NCBI GenBank assembly: GCA_028692515.1
Contig: JAQUXG010000115.1
Span: 1 to 5,821, forward strand
DNA length: 5,821 nucleotides
From: Kiritimatiellales bacterium
GTDB taxonomy: Bacteria > Verrucomicrobiota > Kiritimatiellia > Kiritimatiellales > Tichowtungiaceae
Direction: 5' to 3'
Part shown: one piece after another, positions 1-5,376 of the stretch
Position numbering within the stretch: position 1 is the stretch's first letter
Layout of the letters: every line of letters starts with the position of its first letter
Translations under genes and position numbers: made by a program
Notes under the pieces: generated by a model
The model's database searches: none
What the model was told of the DNA's origin: nothing
What the model saw: the letters and a program-made list of their open reading frames with translations, nothing else

Positions 1-466
1 CGCCGGGCTGATGATCGACAACGGACAGCCAAGCGTCGTTGAATTCAATTGCCGCTTCGGCGATCCGGAAACGCAGGCCGTTCTCGCCCGCTGGGACGGC
101 GATATTCTTCCCGCACTCGAAGCCTGTATCGACGGCACGCTGTCCGAAGATTTGATTTCGTGGAAAGCCGAACAATCCGTCTGTGTCGTCATGGCCGCGG
201 GTGGCTATCCGGGCGATTATCCGAAGGGCGATGAAATTTCCGGCCTCGACGCGGCGGCGGATCACGCCGTGGTTTTCCACGCCGGCACTGCGCTGAAAGA
301 CGGCACAGTCGTCACCACCGGCGGACGCGTACTCGGCGTGACCGGCATCGGCAAAGATCTGCGCGCCGCCGTCGATAACGCCTACGCCGCCGTTGAAAAA
401 ATATCATGGAACGGCGCATTTTATAGAAATGACATTGCCCACCGCGCACTCCGCCCGTTGTCTTGA
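1..466 (+). CDS. purD: Phosphoribosylamine-glycine ligase (GARS), C-terminal part; 5' end outside window
   Basis: PurD joins glycine to 5-phosphoribosylamine with ATP, giving glycinamide ribonucleotide, the second step of de novo purine synthesis in the cytoplasm. The reading frame is open from base 2 (Ala-Gly-Leu before the first Met at 11), so the gene enters from upstream and this ATG is internal. The visible 154 codons start in the ATP-grasp domain: the fragment carries EFNCRFGDPETQ (fragment residues 14-25), the family signature with metal/ATP-binding Glu and Asn. The PurD C-domain follows, including VVMAAGGYPGDYPKG and the glycine-rich TTGGRVLGVTGIG. The end, FYRNDIAHRAL, is the usual PurD C-terminus, so the 3' end is intact. 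PurD is normally about 420-430 residues, so about a third is seen. Identification is confident; only the 5' extent is unknown. The next gene is 55 nt downstream with no clear terminator between, so co-transcription is possible. Confidence 0.96.
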   Translation, partial: AGLMIDNGQPSVVEFNCRFGDPETQAVLARWDGDILPALEACIDGTLSEDLISWKAEQSVCVVMAAGGYPGDYPKGDEISGLDAAADHAVVFHAGTALKDGTVVTTGGRVLGVTGIGKDLRAAVDNAYAAVEKISWNGAFYRNDIAHRALRPLS

Positions 467-511
467 GCAGGCACCGGAAATAACAGGATTTCGAACCTCA
501 CCTGAACAAAC

Positions 512-516
512 AGGAA
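512..516 (+). promoter_or_regulatory. Shine-Dalgarno of the SDR gene
   Basis: AGGAA lies 5 nt before the ATG at 522. It supports this start over the in-frame upstream codons reaching back to 393, which would overlap the end of purD and precede the Rossmann strand with 43 residues unlike the family. Confidence 0.6.
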
Positions 517-521
517 CAACG

Positions 522-1508
522 ATGAGAATACTTATTATCGGCGGAACCGGCCTGATCAGCACATACATCACTGAAGTTCTGGCCGGGCAAGGAGAGGAAG
601 TCGTTCTCTACAACCGGGGACAAACAAGCGGCCCGGCGCATCCCGGAGTCACCACGCTGCACGGCGACCGCACCGATTACGCCGCTTTTGACAGCCAGAT
701 GAACGAAGCCGGACGGTTCGATGTCGTCATCGACATGGTCGGCTTCCGACCGGAAGATGCGGAAAGCGTCGTGCGCACGTTCAGCGGAAAAACCAGTCAG
801 TTCGTTTTCTGTTCCACGGTGGATGTCTACGCGAAACCGGCCTCCTGCTATCCATATACTGAGGCGGAAGGTTATGGCGGCTTAAATGAGTACAGCTGCA
901 ACAAAGTGGTCATCGAGAAACGTCTGCGCCAGGCCGCTGAAGCCGGAGCTTTCCCGCTGACCATCATCCGCCCGGCATACACCTACGGCGAAGGCCGAAG
1001 CCCGCTCCACCCTGTCAGCGCACGACGCTATCTGGACCGCGTGCTCAAAGGAAAACCGGTTGTCGTGCACGGCGACGGGCAGTCGCTGTGGACCTGCAGC
1101 CACGCCAGCGATGTGGCCCGGGCATTTGCCGCCGCCTGCGGCAATCAAACCGCCCATAACCAGGCCTATCACGTTACCGGCGAGGAATGGATGACCTGGA
1201 ACCAGTATCATCAGCAGGTTGCAGAAGCCCTTGGAGTAAGCTGCCCCGAGCTGGTCCACATTCCCTCCTGCATACTGAGCCGGTTCGGAATCACCAGCTG
1301 TTCGGAGAATTTTCAGTTCAATAATATTTTCGATAACTCCAAAGCCAAACGGGATCTGGGCTATCAGTACACGGTCACCTGGAAAGAAGGCGTGCGCCGC
1401 ATGGAGCAATGGCTGAACGAGCACCCGGAGCACCGCGCAGACAGCGATACCGACGACCGCGAAGATTTGATCATCGCCGCATGGAAAAGCCGCATTGAAG
1501 GCCTCTAG
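522..1508 (+). CDS. NAD(P)-dependent epimerase/dehydratase-like protein (extended SDR family)
   Basis: A 328-residue Rossmann-fold oxidoreductase of the extended short-chain dehydrogenase/reductase superfamily, the group of nucleotide-sugar epimerases and dehydratases. The start at 522 puts the first beta strand (MRILIIGG) at the N-terminus, as usual. Visible motifs are the nucleotide-binding loop GGTGLIS (residues 7-13, with Ser where the classical GxxGxxG has its third Gly), an acidic D71 in VVIDMVGF, the catalytic-site Ser98-Thr99 in FCSTVDVY, and an intact catalytic YxxxK pair (Tyr124, Lys128). RPAYTYGEG (150-158) follows. The C-terminal substrate domain includes HASDVARAF and a late KRDLGY, both typical of the superfamily. 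The GGTG-x-IS variant occurs in a poorly characterised branch of bacterial NAD-dependent epimerases. The substrate cannot be read from sequence, and the purD/purE neighbours do not point to one. Fold is confident, function open. Confidence 0.88.
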   Translation: MRILIIGGTGLISTYITEVLAGQGEEVVLYNRGQTSGPAHPGVTTLHGDRTDYAAFDSQMNEAGRFDVVIDMVGFRPEDAESVVRTFSGKTSQFVFCSTVDVYAKPASCYPYTEAEGYGGLNEYSCNKVVIEKRLRQAAEAGAFPLTIIRPAYTYGEGRSPLHPVSARRYLDRVLKGKPVVVHGDGQSLWTCSHASDVARAFAAACGNQTAHNQAYHVTGEEWMTWNQYHQQVAEALGVSCPELVHIPSCILSRFGITSCSENFQFNNIFDNSKAKRDLGYQYTVTWKEGVRRMEQWLNEHPEHRADSDTDDREDLIIAAWKSRIEGL

Positions 1509-1539
1509 GTCGCACGCGCTCCCGGCGGGGTGATCGTCG

Positions 1540-1567
1540 TTGACAGAACCCGGACCCACCCTATTAT
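1540..1567 (+). promoter_or_regulatory. Sigma70-type promoter for the purE operon
   Basis: A perfect -35 TTGACA (1540-1545) is separated by 16 nt from TATTAT (1562-1567), which matches TATAAT at five of six positions. Transcription would begin near 1574-1575, leaving a leader of about 32 nt before the purE ATG. The site sits in the only sizeable intergenic gap before five tightly packed coding units, where an operon promoter is expected. I see no riboswitch-sized leader and no obvious operator palindrome. Confidence 0.75.
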
Positions 1568-1595
1568 GTTTCGCAATTCAAACCGCATAGAGGAC

Positions 1596-1600
1596 AGGAG
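1596..1600 (+). promoter_or_regulatory. Shine-Dalgarno deciding the purE start
   Basis: AGGAG lies 6 nt before the ATG at 1607. An in-frame TTG at 1601 directly abuts the AGGAG with no spacer, so ATG 1607 is the more credible start. Confidence 0.8.
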
Positions 1601-1606
1601 TTGATT

Positions 1607-2113
1607 ATGGCAGACAGCAGCGTGGCAATCATCATGGGAAGTTCCAGTGATTGGAAAATCGTGGAGCTTTGTTTCCAAACCTTGGAAGAGTTCGGCATTA
1701 AGGCCGAAGTCAAAGTAATGTCGGCTCACCGCACTCCGCACGAAGCATGCGACTTCGCGGAGAACGCCGCCAAAAACGGTTTCAAGGTGATCATCGGCGC
1801 GGCGGGCGGTGCGGCGCACCTTGCAGGCGTGCTGGCCGGACACACGATTCTTCCAGTGATTGGACTGCCGATGCCGGGCTGGGCGCTCGACGGATTAGAT
1901 TCGTTACTTTCGACCGTTCAAATGCCGAAGGGCGTTCCGGTTGCCACGGTTGCAATCGGCAAAGCGGGCGCGATCAATGCCGCGATTCTCGCCGTGCAGA
2001 TGTTGGCGCTTTCCGACACCGATCTCAAACGCAAGCTGGTGAGCTATAAAGCCAAAATGCGCAAGGAAGTGCTGAAGTCTGACGCCGATTTACAAAAACA
2101 GATCAATGGCTGA
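1607..2113 (+). CDS. purE: N5-carboxyaminoimidazole ribonucleotide mutase, class I PurE
   Basis: PurE moves the carboxyl group of N5-CAIR to carbon 4 to form CAIR in de novo purine synthesis. The 168-residue protein is full length for the family. Motifs are GSSSDW (11-16), SAHRTP with the catalytic His (39-44, His41), GAAGGAAHLAG (64-74), PVIGLP (83-88), and LDGLDSLLSTVQMPKGVPVATVAIG (94-118). The Trp after GSxSD and the overall sequence fit class I enzymes, which work with PurK, rather than the class II AIR carboxylases. No purK is visible here, so it should lie elsewhere. This is the first gene of a compact operon with its own promoter and strong Shine-Dalgarno. Its last codons overlap the next gene by 8 nt, suggesting coupled translation. 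Identification is very confident; the class assignment is somewhat less so. Confidence 0.97.
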   Translation: MADSSVAIIMGSSSDWKIVELCFQTLEEFGIKAEVKVMSAHRTPHEACDFAENAAKNGFKVIIGAAGGAAHLAGVLAGHTILPVIGLPMPGWALDGLDSLLSTVQMPKGVPVATVAIGKAGAINAAILAVQMLALSDTDLKRKLVSYKAKMRKEVLKSDADLQKQING

Positions 2114-2732
2114 AATCGTCCAAATCAACGCCGTCAGGCCCGAGCCGGAATTCATCCGCCGGGCCTGTGCGCTTTTAGAAGCCGGCGAACTGGTCGGCGT
2201 GCCGACCGAAACAGTGTACGGCATCGCCTGCGATCCGGCACATCTGGAAAAACTCTACGCCGCTAAAGAGCGCGACCGCGGCAAGCCGATCGCACGGCTG
2301 GCCGCCTCGCTTGAACAGGTCAAAGCGCTCGGCGCGGATTTCGGAAAGCACGGGCGTGCACTGGCCGAAAAATACTGGCCCGGCCCGCTGACACTGGTGT
2401 TGGATACGCCGGACGGCCCGACCGGCTTCCGCGTTCCGGATCACGCAGTACCGCTCGCGCTGGCCCGCGCCTTCGGAAAACCGATCGCTTTAACCAGCGC
2501 CAACAAAAGCGGCGGCGCGGATGCCGTTTCCGCTCAGGAAGCTTTCCAAACATTGGAAAATCAGGTCGCCTTGTTCCTTGATTCTTTTCCAAGCCTCGGA
2601 AAAAAACCGAGCACGGTTGTCCAATGTTTGCCGGCCGCTTGCGAGTGCAAGCGAGCGACACGGGAAAACGGTATAAAAATCCTGCGCGAGGGAGCGGTTC
2701 CTAAAGCCGAAATTGAACGGATGTTCCTATGA
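2106..2732 (+). CDS. tsaC: L-threonylcarbamoyladenylate synthase (TsaC/Sua5/YrdC family)
   Basis: This enzyme makes threonylcarbamoyl-AMP from threonine, bicarbonate and ATP, the activated group TsaB/D/E-type proteins transfer to A37 of ANN-decoding tRNAs (t6A). The 208-residue protein is a single YrdC domain without the C-terminal Sua5 domain. Motifs are GVPTETVYGIACD (31-43), KERDRGKP (54-61, the basic nucleotide-binding segment), YWPGPLTLVL (90-99), FRVPDH (108-113), the SAN signature in ALTSANKSG (128-136), and STVV (169-172) before ILREG (192-196). The start ATG lies inside the end of purE (8-nt overlap) and lacks a clear Shine-Dalgarno, so it probably depends on purE translation. About ten extra residues separate STVV from ILREG compared with the family, encoded over a DNA palindrome (see separate entry). 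Bacillus subtilis ywlC has the same role and sits beside ywlE, ywlF and glyA homologues, as here. Confidence 0.93.
   Translation: MAEIVQINAVRPEPEFIRRACALLEAGELVGVPTETVYGIACDPAHLEKLYAAKERDRGKPIARLAASLEQVKALGADFGKHGRALAEKYWPGPLTLVLDTPDGPTGFRVPDHAVPLALARAFGKPIALTSANKSGGADAVSAQEAFQTLENQVALFLDSFPSLGKKPSTVVQCLPAACECKRATRENGIKILREGAVPKAEIERMFL
2636..2653. repeat. Perfect 7-bp inverted repeat inside tsaC
   Basis: CGCTTGC (2636-2642) and GCAAGCG (2647-2653) are exact reverse complements around a 4-nt loop, GAGT. The palindrome encodes the Cys/Ala/Lys-rich stretch around tsaC residues 177-183, where the protein is longer than typical YrdC proteins. It may be a small in-frame palindromic insertion. It does not look like a terminator because no T-tract follows. 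Confidence 0.6.
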
Positions 2733-3187
2733 AAAAGTTGATTTTTGTCTGTACCGGCAATACCTGCCGCAGCCCGATGGCCGAGGGGTTGCTGAAACAT
2801 CTGCTCGGGCCGGATTGCGGATGGGAGATTTCATCGGCCGGGGTTTGTGCAGCGACCGGCTGGCCGCCGAGCGTGCACGCCGTTGAGGCGCTACGCGAGA
2901 AAGGGATTGATATCTCGAACCAGCGGTCGCAAACCCTGACGCCGGATTTGATCGAAGAGGCCGACCTGCTGGTGACCATGACCTGCGGCCACCGCGATGC
3001 GATTCTGGCCGTCGCCCCGGAAAGCGAAGGCAAAGTTTTCTTGCTAAAATCGTTCGGAATCGCACAATCCCCGACTGATATTTACGACCCGGTCGGGGAG
3101 GCGCTGGAGGTTTACCGCCGCGTGCGCGACGAAATCGATGCCGCTTTGCCCGACCTGATTCTTTATATGAAAGAGGACCTGAAATGA
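2729..3187 (+). CDS. Low-molecular-weight protein phosphatase, YwlE-like (possible protein-arginine phosphatase)
   Basis: A 152-residue cytoplasmic phosphatase of the LMW-PTP family, full length. The P-loop CX5R is intact: Cys8-Thr-Gly-Asn-Thr-Cys-Arg14-Ser15, following the first beta strand KLIFV. The general acid is Asp120 in the IYDP motif (118-121). SSAGV (35-39) is also characteristic. The P-loop threonine (Thr12) matches Thr11 of Bacillus YwlE, which marks phosphoarginine specificity; phosphotyrosine LMW-PTPs usually have Ile/Leu there. The residue after DP is Val122, where YwlE has Phe, so specificity is not settled. The ATG overlaps the tsaC stop (ATGA) and there is no strong Shine-Dalgarno, so translation is probably coupled. 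It in turn overlaps the next gene by ATGA. The neighbourhood (tsaC, rpiB, glyA) is that of ywlE in Bacillus. Family is certain; substrate is inferred. Confidence 0.9.
   Translation: MKKLIFVCTGNTCRSPMAEGLLKHLLGPDCGWEISSAGVCAATGWPPSVHAVEALREKGIDISNQRSQTLTPDLIEEADLLVTMTCGHRDAILAVAPESEGKVFLLKSFGIAQSPTDIYDPVGEALEVYRRVRDEIDAALPDLILYMKEDLK
3173..3177 (+). promoter_or_regulatory. Shine-Dalgarno of the rpiB-glyA fusion gene
   Basis: GAGGA lies 6 nt before the ATG at 3184, within the last codons of the phosphatase gene. It gives the fusion gene its own initiation signal in addition to the ATGA coupling. Confidence 0.65.
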
Positions 3188-4866
3188 AAATCGTACTTGG
3201 AGCCGATCACGGCGGCGTTGAGCTGAAAGCAAAATTTGTAGATGTCCTGAAAACCAAAGGTTTTGAGGTGGAAGATGTCGGCACGAATACAACCGAATCG
3301 GTTGACTATCCGGATTACGCGGCTGAAGTCGCCCGCCAGATTTCGCAAGGCGAGGCCGATCAGGGCATTCTGATCTGTAATACCGGCATCGGCATGAGCA
3401 TCACGGCCAACAAATTCCCGCGCGTGCGCGCCGCCGTCTGCTGCACCGCAGAAATGGCCGAAATGGCCCGAATCCACAATGCGTCCAATATTCTCTGCCT
3501 CGGCGCGAACAATACAGACGAAGCCGCCGCGCTCGAAATTCTCGAAGCCTGGCTGGCCAACAAGCCGGAAGCCGGCGGACGCCACGAGCGCCGTGTGAAT
3601 AAAATCAAGTCGTTCGGCAAAAGCACCAGCGATGCGATCGCCCTCTACGAAGCCGACCCGGAAATGTACAAAATTCTGCGCGACGAAAACGTCCGCCAGA
3701 AAAACAATATTGAGCTGATCGCCTCCGAAAATATCGTTTCGCAGGCCGTCCGCGAAGTGCAGGGATCGCGCCTGACCAATAAATACGCCGAAGGCTATCC
3801 GGGCAAGCGCTGGTATAACGGTTGTGAGTGCGTCGATGACGCTGAGCGCCTTGCCATCGACCGCGCCAAAGAGCTGTTCGGCGCCGAACATGCCAACGTG
3901 CAGCCGCATTGCGGCAGCAGCACCAATATGGCGGTCTATTTCTCCGTGCTGGAACCGGGCGACACCATTCTCGCGATGAGCCTCGCCGAAGGCGGACACC
4001 TGACCCACGGCCATCCGATGAATTTTTCGGGGCGCTTCTTCAAGATCGTCCCCTACGGCGTCTGCAAAGACACCGAGCAGATTGACTACGATGCCATCGA
4101 AAAGCTGGCCGCAGAACATAAGCCGCGCATGCTCGTTGCCGGGGCCAGCGCCTATTCGCGCATTATCGATTTCAAACGTCTGCGTAAAATTGCGGATTCT
4201 GTCGGCGCTTACCTGACCGTTGATATGGCGCACATTGCCGGACTCGTCGCGGCAGGCTGCCACCCGAGCCCCGTGCCGGATGCCGATTTCGTGACGACGA
4301 CGACGCATAAAACCCTTCGCGGCCCGCGCGGCGGAATGATTCTCTGCAAAGAAAAATTCGCGGCGGAAATTGATAAGCAGGTGTTCCCCGGCATTCAGGG
4401 CGGCCCGTTGATGCACGTCATCGCCGCCAAGGCGGTTGCGTTCGCCGAAGCGCTGACGCCGGAATTTAAAGCCTATCAGCAGCAGGTTGTTAAAAACGCC
4501 AAAGCGCTTGCCGAAGCGATGCAGGCCAACGGCTTCCGAATTGTTTCCGGCGGCACCGATAACCACTTGATGCTGGTCGATGTCAGCTCCTGCGGCCTGA
4601 CCGGTAAAGACATGGCCAATGCACTGGATAAAGCGTCAATCACGGCGAATAAAAACGGCATTCCGTTCGACACCAAGAGCCCGTTCGTCACCTCCGGTGT
4701 CCGGCTGGGAACTCCGGCGGTGACCACGCGCGGCATGAAAGAAGCGGATATGGTTCAGATCGCGAACTTCATTAAAGCGGTTGCCGACAACGTCAGCGAC
4801 GACAAGAAGTTGGCGGAAATCCGTAAAGAGGTCGTCGCCTTCTCCAATCGCTTCGTCCTGCCGTAA
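3184..4866 (+). CDS. Fused ribose-5-phosphate isomerase B - serine hydroxymethyltransferase (RpiB-GlyA)
   Basis: One uninterrupted 560-residue frame encodes two complete enzymes. Residues 1 to about 145 are RpiB, which interconverts ribose-5-phosphate and ribulose-5-phosphate: DHGG (8-11), catalytic Cys65 in [12 protein letters not shown], His98-Asn99, and GGRHERRV (131-138), the normal RpiB end. Residues from about 148 to 560 are GlyA, the PLP enzyme that converts serine and THF to glycine and methylene-[11 protein letters not shown] (176-183), [15 protein letters not shown] (201-215), VDMAHIAG (346-353, Asp347 and His350), TTTTHKT with Schiff-base Lys376, GGP (406-408), and SGVRLGTPA (504-512, Arg507 for the carboxylate). 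No catalytic residue looks lost and almost no linker separates the halves. In Bacillus rpiB and glyA are nearby separate genes. It overlaps the phosphatase stop (ATGA) and ends the operon. An internal GTG at 3595 could in principle make GlyA alone, but no strong Shine-Dalgarno precedes it. Confidence 0.95.
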   Translation: MKIVLGADHGGVELKAKFVDVLKTKGFEVEDVGTNTTESVDYPDYAAEVARQISQGEADQGILICNTGIGMSITANKFPRVRAAVCCTAEMAEMARIHNASNILCLGANNTDEAAALEILEAWLANKPEAGGRHERRVNKIKSFGKSTSDAIALYEADPEMYKILRDENVRQKNNIELIASENIVSQAVREVQGSRLTNKYAEGYPGKRWYNGCECVDDAERLAIDRAKELFGAEHANVQPHCGSSTNMAVYFSVLEPGDTILAMSLAEGGHLTHGHPMNFSGRFFKIVPYGVCKDTEQIDYDAIEKLAAEHKPRMLVAGASAYSRIIDFKRLRKIADSVGAYLTVDMAHIAGLVAAGCHPSPVPDADFVTTTTHKTLRGPRGGMILCKEKFAAEIDKQVFPGIQGGPLMHVIAAKAVAFAEALTPEFKAYQQQVVKNAKALAEAMQANGFRIVSGGTDNHLMLVDVSSCGLTGKDMANALDKASITANKNGIPFDTKSPFVTSGVRLGTPAVTTRGMKEADMVQIANFIKAVADNVSDDKKLAEIRKEVVAFSNRFVLP

Positions 4867-4888
4867 GCTCTGCCGAAACCGGAAAGCG

Positions 4889-4921
4889 AAAACGAGAGTC
4901 CATCTGGACTCTCGTTTTTTT
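4889..4921 (+). terminator. Rho-independent terminator of the purE operon
   Basis: An 11-bp perfect stem, AACGAGAGTCC (4891-4901) with GGACTCTCGTT (4906-4916), closes an ATCT loop and runs into a T-tract (4915-4921). It begins 24 nt after the glyA stop. Four A bases precede the stem, so on the opposite strand the hairpin is followed by a short T run. It may also stop transcripts of the convergent genes from the right, though less strongly. Confidence 0.92.
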
Positions 4922-4950
4922 CTGCCCGAACGATTTAGTTAAGGCCGGGC

Positions 4951-5376
4951 TTACTTTATGTAGGAGGAAAGCGGTTCGGGATCTCCCGCGACCGAAAAGG
5001 CGGGGGCGATTCCGGGAACGGAAACCGATTTAAGCTGGTTGGTGTCAATCGCCGCCATGATGGCTTCCGCTCTGGGGACTTTAATGACCGGAGAGGTGCT
5101 GGCTGTTGCAGACGTCGCAGGCCGATCCATCAGGCTCATCCCGAGAAAAATCACAAAGAGCGCGGCGATCCCGTAGCGCGGCTGAGCAAACATCCATGCG
5201 AAGCTCTTATCCGGGAACAGCAACAGGGACGGGATGTTATTCGTTGTACGAACGGTGCGCATGATGTTCTGGATATTTTTCTCCGTCCGTGCAGATTCCG
5301 GCCGCTCAAACTTTTTGAGCGTCAGCAGGCCGGCAATGTCCAGCCCGGGAGCCTCTGTTTTTTTTTCTTCTCTCAT
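4951..5376 (-). CDS. Small single-pass membrane protein, putative anti-sigma partner of the ECF factor
   Basis: A 141-residue protein of no family I can name. It has a charged N-terminal region (1-66) containing LLTLKKFERPE (17-27), then one hydrophobic segment (about 67-83, YGIAALFVIFLGMSLM) and a C-terminal part (84-141) rich in Ser, Thr, Ala and Pro. There is no signal peptide. The positive N-terminal side suggests an N-inside, C-outside topology. The protein has no Cys and no His, so it is not a zinc-binding (HxxxCxxC) anti-sigma. Its ATG overlaps the stop of the upstream ECF sigma gene (ATGA), with GGAG 8 nt ahead (5385-5388 on the plus strand), so the two are co-expressed. Position, size and topology fit a membrane-tethered regulator of the sigma factor, but that role is inferred from context only. 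Similar short 'L-x-LK-x-FE' proteins beside ECF factors are, from memory, seen in Verrucomicrobiota-type genomes. Confidence 0.75.
   Translation of the reverse strand: MREEKKTEAPGLDIAGLLTLKKFERPESARTEKNIQNIMRTVRTTNNIPSLLLFPDKSFAWMFAQPRYGIAALFVIFLGMSLMDRPATSATASTSPVIKVPRAEAIMAAIDTNQLKSVSVPGIAPAFSVAGDPEPLSSYIK
5298..5333. repeat. Compound inverted repeat near the 5' end of the membrane-protein gene
   Basis: An inner perfect 8-bp stem, CGCTCAAA (5303-5310) with TTTGAGCG (5314-5321), surrounds a 3-nt loop. Outer arms CCGGCC (5298-5303) and GGCCGG (5328-5333) could extend it, sharing one base with the inner stem. It falls in the codons for the LKKFERPE segment, so it may simply reflect codon choice. 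Confidence 0.4.

Noticed and set aside
393..427. Possible promoter in the end of purD (TTGAAA at 393-398, TATAGA at 422-427)
   Set aside because: The spacer would be 23 nt, too long for sigma70, and the matches are imperfect and within coding sequence.
501..514. CCTG-AACAAA-CAGG hairpin between purD and the SDR gene
   Set aside because: Only four base pairs and no T-tract follow, so it is not a credible terminator; its right arm overlaps the Shine-Dalgarno but is too weak to call regulatory.
393..521. Upstream in-frame extension of the SDR gene, starting at TTG 393 inside purD
   Set aside because: The 43 added residues overlap the purD C-terminus in another frame and do not resemble an SDR N-terminus. 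ATG 522 has a Shine-Dalgarno and starts exactly at the first Rossmann strand.
882..1559. Minus-strand open frame opposite the SDR gene
   Set aside because: It has no recognisable motif and lies fully opposite a well-supported SDR coding sequence.
3163..4566. Long minus-strand open frame (467 codons) opposite the rpiB-glyA gene
   Set aside because: It mirrors the codon structure of the fusion gene, has no recognisable domain, and the plus-strand frame encodes two complete, well-conserved enzymes. It is a shadow frame of GC-rich coding DNA.
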